The position numbers were made by a program, and so were the translations under genes. This document shows, piece by piece, positions 35,197-44,556 of a DNA stretch of 64,000 nt (the first letter of the stretch is position 1; every line of letters begins with the position of its first letter). Below the pieces are notes generated by a model that saw only the letters and a program-made list of their open reading frames with translations, searched no databases and was not told the origin of the DNA. This DNA comes from Psychrobacter alimentarius. GTDB taxonomy: Bacteria > Pseudomonadota > Gammaproteobacteria > Pseudomonadales > Moraxellaceae. The stretch is taken from contig NZ_CP014945.1 in assembly GCF_001606025.1 (NCBI RefSeq), positions 2,604,001 to 2,668,000 of the forward strand, given 5' to 3'.

Positions 35197-35850
35197 ATGA
35201 AACCGTCAGAAAAACCCTTACGCATAGACATCGTCTCTGATGTTGTATGTCCTTGGTGCGTCATTGGCTATCGCCAGCTGGCAGAAGCCCTAAAACAAAC
35301 GAACACCACTCATAGCATTCACTGGCATCCGTTTGAGTTAAATTCGAGTATGCCAGTCGAGGGACAAAACCTACGTGAGCACATTATTGAAAAGTATGGC
35401 TCTACCAAAGAAGAGTCTGATGCCAGCCGCGAGAGAATGACAGAAGCTGGAAGAGAAGTTGGATTTGAGTTTAATTTCAATGACGACACGCGTATGCACA
35501 ATACCTTTAATCTGCATCAGCTTTTACATTTCGCTGATCAACAAGGATCTATGCACGAGTTAAAACAGGCACTGTTTGAGGCGCATTTTACCAACAATAG
35601 AAATATCTCCGACATCAACGTGCTTGCTGACATTGCAGCAGAGACAGGGCTTGATCGTAGTGAGGCACTGGCGGTGTTAGAAGGTCAGTTTTTTGCTAAA
35701 GAAGTGCGAACAGAGGAGCAGCATTGGCAACAGCAAGGTATTCAAAGTGTGCCAGCGATTATCTTTAATGAGCGTCATCTGGTTAGCGGTGCCCAAGGCG
35801 TCGATAACTACATAAGTATTTTAGAGCAATTGGCCACTATGTCTGACTGA
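35197..35850 (+). CDS. DsbA family oxidoreductase (FrnE-like)
   Basis: Thioredoxin-fold oxidoreductase of the DsbA/FrnE group, 217 residues, without a signal peptide, so it acts in the cytoplasm. The active site is CPWC in DIVSDVVCPWCVIGYRQL near residue 20. Further family marks are HPFELNSSMP, DTRMHNTFNLHQLLHFA and the C-terminal IQSVPAIIFNERHLVSGAQG, which holds the cis-proline loop. FrnE in Deinococcus has been linked to oxidative-stress tolerance, but family members differ. It lies 29 bp before the HAD gene. Confidence 0.88.
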   Translation: MKPSEKPLRIDIVSDVVCPWCVIGYRQLAEALKQTNTTHSIHWHPFELNSSMPVEGQNLREHIIEKYGSTKEESDASRERMTEAGREVGFEFNFNDDTRMHNTFNLHQLLHFADQQGSMHELKQALFEAHFTNNRNISDINVLADIAAETGLDRSEALAVLEGQFFAKEVRTEEQHWQQQGIQSVPAIIFNERHLVSGAQGVDNYISILEQLATMSD

Positions 35851-35879
35851 TACATTGTTTAAAATAAAAAGGATTGTTT

Positions 35880-36575
35880 ATGTCTTCGAATCACCGTCCA
35901 AATGTTCTTGTATTCGATGTTAATGAGACACTGCTTGACATCACTACACTGACCCCTTTATTCACTCGTCTTTTTGATGATCAGGCTATTTTTAGAGAGT
36001 GGTTTGCACAACTGGTGCTGTATTCACAAACCATAACCTTGTCTGGTCTGTATACACCTTTTGGTGACATTGGTGTCGGCGCATTACGCATGATTGCCGA
36101 TATTTATCAGATAACACTGACAGAAAACGATATTGCTGAGTTAAAAGAGCGTATGGGTAATATGCCTGCCCATGCTGATGCGATACCAGCCCTCACTCGC
36201 TTGCGGGAAGCTGGATTTCGATTGGTTACTTTGACCAACTCTCCGAGCAGTGCGTCACCCACGCCACTAGAAAAAGCAGGGTTGAGCGATTTTTTTGAGC
36301 ATCATTTTAGTGTTGAGGCGGTCAGTAAGTTCAAGCCTGCACCTGAAACCTATCAATTGGTCGCCGATACACTGGCAGTGGACATATCCGATTTGTGTCT
36401 GGTCGCCTGTCATCTCTGGGATACCATCGGCGCGCAAGCAGCAGGTTGTCATTCTGCTTTTGTTACAAGACCACATAATGCGATGCTTCCAGCGCCCAAT
36501 GTGCCAGAGCCTAACTTTGTGGCGTCAGACTTGATAACGCTAACTGACAAAATTATTAATGCAAAGCATGATTAA
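35880..36575 (+). CDS. Haloacid dehalogenase type II (HAD superfamily)
   Basis: HAD-superfamily hydrolase of the L-2-haloacid dehalogenase subgroup, 231 residues. The nucleophile Asp is in VLVFDVNETLLDI near residue 12; motif II Thr/Ser is in VTLTNSPSSAS, motif III Lys in VSKFKPAPETYQLV, and the acidic motif IV at ACHLWDTIGAQAAG, where typical enzymes have AHAWD. Many enzymes with this sequence act on small phosphoesters and not on haloacids, so the substrate is uncertain. The ATG at 35880 has AAAAGGA seven bases upstream. Same strand as the FrnE-like gene. Confidence 0.83.
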   Translation: MSSNHRPNVLVFDVNETLLDITTLTPLFTRLFDDQAIFREWFAQLVLYSQTITLSGLYTPFGDIGVGALRMIADIYQITLTENDIAELKERMGNMPAHADAIPALTRLREAGFRLVTLTNSPSSASPTPLEKAGLSDFFEHHFSVEAVSKFKPAPETYQLVADTLAVDISDLCLVACHLWDTIGAQAAGCHSAFVTRPHNAMLPAPNVPEPNFVASDLITLTDKIINAKHD

Positions 36576-36597
36576 TTGGTCTACTTATTTGATTGTT

Positions 36598-36740
36598 ATA
36601 GTCAATCCACTATAAAGTAAATACAGCGCTACTGAGATAAATTTTTCGCAGCCTCTGTCTGCGAAGGCACAGTAAGCAAGGAAAATTTGTTCCAGTAGCG
36701 CGTGCCAACCAACGTATTTATATTATATAGGACTGGCTCT
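36598..36740. repeat. Dispersed palindromic repeat, copy C
   Basis: A nearly complete imperfect palindrome of about 143 bp. Arms at 36626-36634 and 36693-36701 are perfect inverted copies of GCGCTACTG; an outer pair has TAAATAC and its complement (36618-36624, 36714-36720), and the ends share AGTC. The centre at 36650-36667 is identical to copy B over 18 bases. The size, structure and lack of coding are as expected for a MITE or a large REP-type element. Confidence 0.7.
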
Positions 36741-36814
36741 TTACCTTAGCTCAGCAACTTTATAACTTTTAAGAAACAGTCATTCAAAATATCTTTCAAA
36801 AAAATCTCTTTCAA

Positions 36815-36850
36815 AAAAAATGCTACCCCAGTATTAGGGTAGCATTTTTA
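36815..36850. terminator. Bidirectional intrinsic terminator
   Basis: AAAATGCTACCC pairs with GGGTAGCATTTT around an eight-base loop, with A and T runs at both ends. It can end both the plus-strand HAD gene and the minus-strand formaldehyde-dehydrogenase gene. Confidence 0.85.
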
Positions 36851-36878
36851 ATTTATGGTCTGATACGTCGGCTACATT

Positions 36879-38339
<1,461 letters not shown>

Positions 38340-39206
38340 ATGCGCTGGGATGGTATTAGCGAATTTGTTTATGTTGCAGAGTATGAAAGCTTTACGCGCG
38401 CTGCAAAAGAGCTTGGCATATCCACCGCACAAGTCAGTCGACAAATCAGTGCTTTGGAGAAGCGACTGAATATCAAACTCCTGTATCGCACGACGCGTAA
38501 GGTTTCTCTCTCAGAAGAAGGCCGTGTGTTTTATCAGCATTGCCGCGGTGTACTCGATGGTTTAGATGCGGCGGAGCAAGCGGTCAGTAATTTGCAATCA
38601 AAGCCGCAAGGTCGGATCAAACTGACGGCTCCTGTGACTTATGGCGAACAACAAATAGTCCCGCTACTCAATGACTTTATGGTGCAGTATCCTGATATCG
38701 AAGTGACGGCTTTTTTGAGCAATCAAAAAATAGACTTGGTTGAGGGCGGTTATGATCTGGCCATTCGGATTGGCAAATTAAGCGATTCGATGATGATGGC
38801 AAAAAAACTCAGTCGTCGCACCAACTTTGTCTGTGCAACCCCTGCTTATCTTAGCCAACATGGTATGCCGCGTGCGTTAAAGGATCTTGGTCAGCATAAT
38901 TGTCTCTTGGGTACACGCGACCATTGGCATTTTGTTCAAAAAGGTCAAGAAAAAAATCTACAGGTAACAGGAACCGTGCAATACAACAGCGGTCATGGCT
39001 TGGTTGATGCAGCGTTAAAAAGTTTAGGCATTGTCCAACTGCCTGATTATTATGTACAAAAATACTTAGCATCAGGCGAGCTCGTTAGTATATTGGACAG
39101 CTATAGAGAACCTGAAGAAAGTATTTGGGCCATTTATCCGCACAACCGTCACTTATCGCCAAAAATCAGGCTGCTCGTGGATTATCTAGCAGCACATTTG
39201 GCTTAA
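38340..39206 (+). CDS. LysR family transcriptional regulator
   Basis: LysR-type regulator of 288 residues. The N-terminal winged helix-turn-helix covers residues 1-60, with FVYVAEYESFTRAAKELGIS and AQVSRQISALEKRLNIKLLY; the inducer-binding domain follows, with QGRIKLTAPVTYGEQQIVPL and YPDIEVTAFLSNQ. This matches the group of LysR proteins that often sit beside and control dehydrogenases. It is divergent from frmA, and control of formaldehyde or thiol detoxification genes is a reasonable guess; nothing in the sequence names the inducer. Confidence 0.88.
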   Translation: MRWDGISEFVYVAEYESFTRAAKELGISTAQVSRQISALEKRLNIKLLYRTTRKVSLSEEGRVFYQHCRGVLDGLDAAEQAVSNLQSKPQGRIKLTAPVTYGEQQIVPLLNDFMVQYPDIEVTAFLSNQKIDLVEGGYDLAIRIGKLSDSMMMAKKLSRRTNFVCATPAYLSQHGMPRALKDLGQHNCLLGTRDHWHFVQKGQEKNLQVTGTVQYNSGHGLVDAALKSLGIVQLPDYYVQKYLASGELVSILDSYREPEESIWAIYPHNRHLSPKIRLLVDYLAAHLA

Positions 39207-39213
39207 AATGCCA

Positions 39214-39486
39214 TTAAGTTGCATTACTATTTAATTCTATTTTTAGCTTCTTCGCACATTCAATAATTTTTCTTCTATCGGCAGGTTGTGCGCCGTACTC
39301 GATTGCAGTTTCTCGCATTTGTACCGTCACATCATAGTGAGGATAGCTGGCGTTACGATGAAACAGGCGCTTGTCCACGTCAATCAATGCCGCAAACTCA
39401 TGCAATTCTTGTAAGGTATCGGCCAACATATGACACCATTTATGGCCCCTAAATTCTATACAGACAAAGTCCACATATATCGCCAT
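39214..39486 (-). CDS. DUF4031 domain protein
   Basis: A 90-residue protein of the DUF4031 family, function unknown. The pattern is characteristic: a start with IYVDF, then RGHKWCHMLADTLQELHEFAA, then FHRNASYPHYDVTVQMRETA and IEYGAQPADRR. The conserved Cys, His and Asp residues suggest metal or nucleotide handling, but none is proven. AGGGG lies eight bases before the ATG. It converges closely with the LysR gene (8-bp gap) and lies upstream of the TgpA gene on the same strand pair. Confidence 0.83.
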   Translation of the reverse strand: MAIYVDFVCIEFRGHKWCHMLADTLQELHEFAALIDVDKRLFHRNASYPHYDVTVQMRETAIEYGAQPADRRKIIECAKKLKIELNSNAT

Positions 39487-39513
39487 GACTTACCCCTCTT
39501 ATCTTTCAAACCG

Positions 39514-41778
39514 TTAAAGCAATTCTCGCACGTTCTTTTTTAACTGCGCCAGTATGTGTTTGTATTCAGCATGACTATGATCTAATGTACTCAATCGTCC
39601 ATAGCGCAGCTGTCGATAATCTTGCTTGATAGACGTAATTTTTGCTTGTAGCGTGTCTAAATCCGCTCTATTTATCGGCTGATGATGGTGATCAGTATCA
39701 GTCTGCGTATGTACCTGATGCTGTTGACCATCCATCGTTGCTGTCACACGATCAAGCCAAGAAAGCGGCGCTTCATCGTCTGCTCGCGCCAGCAACTTAT
39801 CGCGTTTACTCAAACGCTTTGAGAGCTGAGCCAGTGGCTTGTCTGCTGGATGCCAGCGTTTACGGCGGCGCTGCCAAATCAGCAATACCAAGACAGCCAT
39901 CACAACAACAGCACTGGTTGCCAACCAAACAATCTGCCCTATGACTGAGCGAATATTAAACCATTTCAATAGCGAATCGGCCTGCTTATCTTGGTCATAA
40001 CCAACCACATCTTTCTGCCAGTAGTAACTGGCCTGATCGGATAAGCGCCGCAAGGCTTGTAGCATCTGATACTGCTGATAACTGATTTGAGCGCCAGCGC
40101 CATCACCAAACATTGCCGCGCCTCGTGACTCTGTTATCGCATTCATCCCCTGCTCTACGCGTTCAGGCGCGACAAAGCTTGTTGGATCAACCCTTACCCA
40201 ACCTTGGCCTTCAAGCCAAACCTCTGTCCAAGCGTGGGCATCTTTTTGTCTTACTTCCCAGACATTACCACCGCGGCTCAGCTCGCCACCTTGATATCCA
40301 GCCACGACCCGCGCTGGAATCCCTGCGGCTCGCAACATAAAAGTAAAGCTTGAGGAATAATGCTCACAAAACCCCGCTTTGGTGTCGAATAAAAACTCAT
40401 CAATGCGATCATCATTCAATCGCGGCGGTGATAGCGTATAGCGAAATTCGGTTTGATTGATCCAGCGCTCGATAGCATTCATATAACGAATAGGATCTGA
40501 CCCAGACTGTGCAAGTAACTCCTTGGCCAATGCCCGCGCTTTGGGGTTACCCTCAGCTGGCAATGCAAGATTGAGTTGCCGCAGCTCATCAGTCAAAATA
40601 GGATCGATCTGCATTGGCGTGAACTGTAATGCCTCATAACGCAGCTGCTGAGTAACGGGCTCATCTTTTCGTAAGGTAAAGTTTGATGTCACACTGACGT
40701 CTTGCCGCTGAGTAAAGGGATAATCAAGCCCAAATAGCCAGTTTTGCTGAGTAGGCTCTAAAACTACCGTATAATTTGTAGGTGACTGTTTTGCTGCATC
40801 AGGCACCGTGGCAAAGGCATTTTCAATCCAAGTCGGCATCTGCGGTGACGCTCGCCATTGTCTTTGTTGCGAGCTTGGCCGCCAAGTAATACCATCAAAA
40901 TCACTAAACACCAATCCTCGCCAATACAGCTCCTGCTGCGGTGGACGATTATCCGCAAATTCTACTCGAAAAGCCAATTCAGTGGATTGTCCCAAATTGG
41001 CAAAATCACCCGGCGACATGCTGTCGGACACGCCAGTGGTCGCCTGTCCACTTGATAGCTGCACTGACCATAAAGGTGGCAGCCGAGGAAAAAACAAAAA
41101 CAGCACAACCAATAGCGGCAATGCCCCAATACCCAAAACGCCGAGCGTACGCAGACGACCGTCACCGCGAGCATTGCCATCATCATTGAGCGCAATAAAT
41201 GCCAATAACACGACAATCACGCCAATGACCACTTCTAGCGTCGTTACCAACCCTTGATCCATCAAAAACAGCGCAGCAAGCACAAACAAGGATAGATTTA
41301 ATAATACATACGCATCACGGCGCTTATATAACTCCCACAGCTTACTAACGAGGCACAGCACCAAAAACGCCACCCCCATATCCAGTCCAAATGCGGTATT
41401 GTAAGTCAGCCACAACCCTGCCAATCCCAGCAAGAAACCCAGCATTTGCATGCCTTGATACACCCGCTTTAGATGCCGTCTCTCTTTAAATCGCGCCTTT
41501 ATGTTTGGCAACTGAGCACAAATACTGACGACGGCAAAGCCTATCAACCACAATGGCAAGTGAGCGGCATGAGGCAACACCACGATGACTTGAGCCAGTA
41601 ATACCCAATAATAGGCTGGCAACGCCAATAATTTGCGGTACCATCTATCACTATTGACAAGATTATCCTGAGTATCAATGTGCCGACCTACGGCCAAATA
41701 CTCAAAACTGGCAGCGTTTGCGCTATCGGTAGACGAGTGAACCACGGAGCGCTTAGCTAAGCGTTGAGAATCCGTCAT
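39514..41778 (-). CDS. TgpA-like membrane transglutaminase (DUF3488/DUF4129)
   Basis: Large inner-membrane protein of 754 residues with an N-terminal block of about six to seven helices (DUF3488), a periplasmic transglutaminase-like domain, a further helix near residue 625 and a cytoplasmic tail. The transglutaminase catalytic centre is in TKAGFCEHYSSSFTFMLRAAGIPARVVAGYQGG (split here: AGFCEHYSSSF, then GIPARVVAGY); the paired His and Asp are in DAHAWTEVWLEGQGWVRVDPT. Pseudomonas TgpA is essential and acts in the periplasm. The ATG at 41778 overlaps the end of the DUF58 gene (ATGA). Part of the common moxR-DUF58-tgpA cluster. Confidence 0.87.
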   Translation of the reverse strand: MTDSQRLAKRSVVHSSTDSANAASFEYLAVGRHIDTQDNLVNSDRWYRKLLALPAYYWVLLAQVIVVLPHAAHLPLWLIGFAVVSICAQLPNIKARFKERRHLKRVYQGMQMLGFLLGLAGLWLTYNTAFGLDMGVAFLVLCLVSKLWELYKRRDAYVLLNLSLFVLAALFLMDQGLVTTLEVVIGVIVVLLAFIALNDDGNARGDGRLRTLGVLGIGALPLLVVLFLFFPRLPPLWSVQLSSGQATTGVSDSMSPGDFANLGQSTELAFRVEFADNRPPQQELYWRGLVFSDFDGITWRPSSQQRQWRASPQMPTWIENAFATVPDAAKQSPTNYTVVLEPTQQNWLFGLDYPFTQRQDVSVTSNFTLRKDEPVTQQLRYEALQFTPMQIDPILTDELRQLNLALPAEGNPKARALAKELLAQSGSDPIRYMNAIERWINQTEFRYTLSPPRLNDDRIDEFLFDTKAGFCEHYSSSFTFMLRAAGIPARVVAGYQGGELSRGGNVWEVRQKDAHAWTEVWLEGQGWVRVDPTSFVAPERVEQGMNAITESRGAAMFGDGAGAQISYQQYQMLQALRRLSDQASYYWQKDVVGYDQDKQADSLLKWFNIRSVIGQIVWLATSAVVVMAVLVLLIWQRRRKRWHPADKPLAQLSKRLSKRDKLLARADDEAPLSWLDRVTATMDGQQHQVHTQTDTDHHHQPINRADLDTLQAKITSIKQDYRQLRYGRLSTLDHSHAEYKHILAQLKKNVRELL

Positions 41779-42812
41779 GGTGCTTTCGCCAATCTGAGTA
41801 AGCACGTTTGCGCAAAGTTGTCGCCTTCACCAAGCGGGGTTGCCGAGGGCGCATCATGTGGTAAGCGCATTCTAAATGGCACGCCCAATTGACCCAGTGC
41901 CATCGCGCCATAGGCCAGCTGTGAAAGTTTTTGTTCATGGTGTGCGGCCGGCATATCCATATAGTTCAAGGTTTGCTCATGACCGACAGGATCAGAAAAG
42001 TGCTTAGTAAACATACCTTGACCGCGCGCAACATGCCCCCAAGACACACGCGCAAGCGACTCCCCTTCTCGATAGTTATCGAGACGCTCAAACTCATCTT
42101 GACCTTGTCGATATTGACCACCTGTTGGCAAATCTTCTAGACTTGCTTCTGAATAGTACGTTTGCCAATCAAATACTTCTGGCTTCGGATACACCCAAGC
42201 GGTGCGGGCAAAATACACATAAGACCATGCGCGCATGATACCTAAAGGATATACCGTTTTGATGGTTAATCGTGGCAGTTCAAGCACGCCGCGAAAATTT
42301 GTCTGAACAGGCAGGCGAATTGTTTGCTCGCCTTGAAGCTGAGTGACCAGTACAGAACGCTGACCCTCATGGTTGTTTTGGCTTTTTTTGTCCGTAGATT
42401 TTATGGTTTTTTTATCGGATTGCTCAAAGCTAAATAAGAGCTGCCGCCTTGGTTGCCTACTATTACTACGTAGTTGCAATGTGACCCAAGCAGGCGTACC
42501 TGCTTCTGTCATCGTCACTCCTAGTAGAACCACTTTTAATCCTGAGATGTGCGCAAACGTCACATGAAAGCTAATCAACCAAATGCTCACAAGATAAAAA
42601 CACAGTCCTAGTACCAAATTGTTGCCATAGTTGATACCAGCAATGAAAGTGATGATTAATAAGACCGCAAACAACAACCCTTCACGGCTAAAGAAAATAT
42701 AGATATTACGTAAATTGAGTGTTGCGCTATCACTTTTGGGTGCCCGCGCGTCAAACCAACGGCGTAATATCGACGTGATAGGAGCCGTTAAGGCTTTTGG
42801 CAAAAGGCGCAT
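41775..42812 (-). CDS. DUF58 domain membrane protein
   Basis: A 345-residue protein with two membrane helices near residues 50-85 and a cytoplasmic or periplasmic C-terminal part carrying the DUF58 signature. Family marks are EGLLFAVLLIITFIAGINYG, YPLGIMRAWSYVYF and the diagnostic ASLEDLPTGGQYRQGQDEFERLDNYREGES region (seen here in pieces such as FERLDNYREGESLARVSWGH). DUF58 proteins are always found with MoxR ATPases and are thought to be their partners. The start at 42812 has no strong site. Coupled to tgpA by a four-base overlap. Confidence 0.85.
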   Translation of the reverse strand: MRLLPKALTAPITSILRRWFDARAPKSDSATLNLRNIYIFFSREGLLFAVLLIITFIAGINYGNNLVLGLCFYLVSIWLISFHVTFAHISGLKVVLLGVTMTEAGTPAWVTLQLRSNSRQPRRQLLFSFEQSDKKTIKSTDKKSQNNHEGQRSVLVTQLQGEQTIRLPVQTNFRGVLELPRLTIKTVYPLGIMRAWSYVYFARTAWVYPKPEVFDWQTYYSEASLEDLPTGGQYRQGQDEFERLDNYREGESLARVSWGHVARGQGMFTKHFSDPVGHEQTLNYMDMPAAHHEQKLSQLAYGAMALGQLGVPFRMRLPHDAPSATPLGEGDNFAQTCLLRLAKAP

Positions 42813-42896
42813 AGTTGCCCTATCCTCACCATAGAATTAAAAGAATTACGAGCATTCAGCAAACATTTTGAATAGTCATTTTTTCTGAATAGTTTT

Positions 42897-43877
42897 TTAG
42901 GCAATAACAGGCACTTCTGCCAAGATACGTTGAGCGATAGTCAGCGGTGCTTGTCCCCCGCCTGTTACATGTGCCGGTATAAAACGCTGACCTAAACGAT
43001 GATCAGTGACTGCGGCAAACACCGCTTGGATGTCTTCAGGTGTTATCTCCATATGACCAGAGACATATGCATGGGCTTGAGCCGCACGCTGTAACGACAA
43101 TACCCCACGTGGTGAGAGACCGTGATACTCTTGGCTTGCTCGGGTTTTTGCCACCAAACGCTGTAGATAGTCCAAGACCACATCAGCAACATAGACTTGT
43201 TTGACCCCTTGCTGAGCCAATATCACAGTCTCTGTATCAAGCATAGCATCCAAATCTTTTAACAGCTCACGGCGGTCCTGACCTTTTAACAGCTCACGCT
43301 CCGCTGTAGGAGAAGGATACCCTAGTGATAAGCACAATAAGAACCGATCAAGCTGCGACTCTGGCAAAGGGTACACGCCCGCTTGCTGTAAGGGGTTTTG
43401 CGTTGCAATCACAAAAAAGGGTTGCGGTAAGCGATAAGTTTGCCCGTCTTGCGTGACTTGTCGCTCTTCCATCGCTTCTAACAGCGCGCTTTGTGTTTTA
43501 GGGCTAGAGCGATTGATTTCATCAGCAAGTAACAGTTGCGTAAAAATAGGCCCTGGTCGAAACTCAAATTTTAGTTTGCTTTGATCGTAGATACTCATCC
43601 CTAAAATATCGGCTGGCAACATATCGTTGGTGAACTGAACTCGACTAAAACTCAATCCCAGCAGTTGTGCCAACCCTTGTGCCAGAGTCGTCTTTCCCAT
43701 ACCTGGCAAGTCTTGCAGTAATATGTGCCCACCTGCCAATATGCCACTGAGCGCTAATTTGACTGCTTGCGGCTTATCCAGCACAATTTGGTTTAACTGT
43801 ATCATCATCTGTGCAATTTTCTGCTGATTGTGAAGATAGTCGGTCGCTGAATCGGTCATAGTAATGTATTGGCTCAT
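42897..43877 (-). CDS. MoxR family AAA+ ATPase
   Basis: MoxR-type AAA+ ATPase of 326 residues, thought to act as a chaperone for membrane-complex assembly together with DUF58 and transglutaminase partners. Walker A is at residues 58-64 (LPGMGKTT), Walker B LLLADEINR with Asp119 and Glu120, sensor 1 in FFVIATQNPLQQAG, and the arginine region in YPLPESQLDRFLL. The C-terminal lid ends with the helical SPRGVLSLQRAAQAHA. It is the first gene of the three-gene cluster on the minus strand; the DUF58 gene follows after 84 bp. Confidence 0.9.
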   Translation of the reverse strand: MSQYITMTDSATDYLHNQQKIAQMMIQLNQIVLDKPQAVKLALSGILAGGHILLQDLPGMGKTTLAQGLAQLLGLSFSRVQFTNDMLPADILGMSIYDQSKLKFEFRPGPIFTQLLLADEINRSSPKTQSALLEAMEERQVTQDGQTYRLPQPFFVIATQNPLQQAGVYPLPESQLDRFLLCLSLGYPSPTAERELLKGQDRRELLKDLDAMLDTETVILAQQGVKQVYVADVVLDYLQRLVAKTRASQEYHGLSPRGVLSLQRAAQAHAYVSGHMEITPEDIQAVFAAVTDHRLGQRFIPAHVTGGGQAPLTIAQRILAEVPVIA

Positions 43878-43900
43878 TTTTATGGGGATAGTATGGTAGA

Positions 43901-44365
43901 TCAGGAGTTGTTTTTATTGTTTTCTACTACTGGTGCTGCGGCACGAAGCGTTGATAAATATGCGATCAAATCAGTACGCTCTTTGATATCTGGCATAGGA
44001 TCTGAGAGCATTTTTGAATTTGGCATCACTTTTTGGGCATCGGCAATATAGGGATCTAGCGTTTCTGCATTCCATACCCAACCGGACTGCGCCAACCCTT
44101 CACTGTAAGTATAATCTTTTAACTGAGCAGCTGGTGCACCGTATATATTCATCAACTGCGGGCCTTTTTTGTTGAGACCTGCATTGAGCTGATGACATTG
44201 GCCACAAGCTTCTTTATAGATGGTAGCCCCTTTACGTGCATCACCTTTGGTATACACAGGTAATGTGACAGGGGCGCGGTGGTCAGGTGGTGTATGGTCG
44301 CACGCAGTCAGTAATAAAATGGCAGAAAAAAGACCACTGATGTAACATTTACTAGAGATAGGCAT
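43901..44365 (-). CDS. Class I cytochrome c lipoprotein
   Basis: Haem-binding protein of 154 residues. The lipoprotein-type signal ends in LLLTAC with the cysteine at residue 22, so the protein is likely anchored in a membrane and facing the periplasm. The haem motif is CGQCH near residue 55, and the axial methionine is probably in MPNSKM (VMPNSKMLSD). The surrounding YTYSEGLAQSGWVWNAETLDPYIADAQKVMPNSKM region (shown here in parts) is that of small mitochondrial-type cytochromes c. It may feed electrons to a terminal oxidase, though the partner is unknown. The ATG at 44365 is preferred over a TTG nine bases upstream. Confidence 0.85.
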   Translation of the reverse strand: MPISSKCYISGLFSAILLLTACDHTPPDHRAPVTLPVYTKGDARKGATIYKEACGQCHQLNAGLNKKGPQLMNIYGAPAAQLKDYTYSEGLAQSGWVWNAETLDPYIADAQKVMPNSKMLSDPMPDIKERTDLIAYLSTLRAAAPVVENNKNNS

Positions 44366-44556
44366 TTTTAACAATCTTTGGTTGAAGGGTGTCAGCTACG
44401 ATAAATACTATCGGCTACAACGTAGGAGTAAATATAAATAGTATCAAGTCAATCATAGTCGCCTATAAACACATAGCGTTGTCTATAGGCATTCATATCA
44501 ATAGAAAATGCTCATAGCGTCACGATAATCTAGACCATAAGCACATAAAAACACCG

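Larger units (their letters stand above)
36576..36878. other. Intergenic region holding repeat copy C and a terminator
   Basis: This 303-bp gap lies between convergent HAD and formaldehyde-dehydrogenase genes. It contains the best-preserved palindromic repeat (about 36598-36740) and an intrinsic terminator at 36815-36850. No gene is visible. Confidence 0.55.

Noticed and set aside
44455..44490. A GCCTATA/TATAGGC inverted repeat between the cytochrome c and fimX genes
   Set aside because: The stem is only seven base pairs with a long loop and no T run, so a terminator or regulator site cannot be supported.
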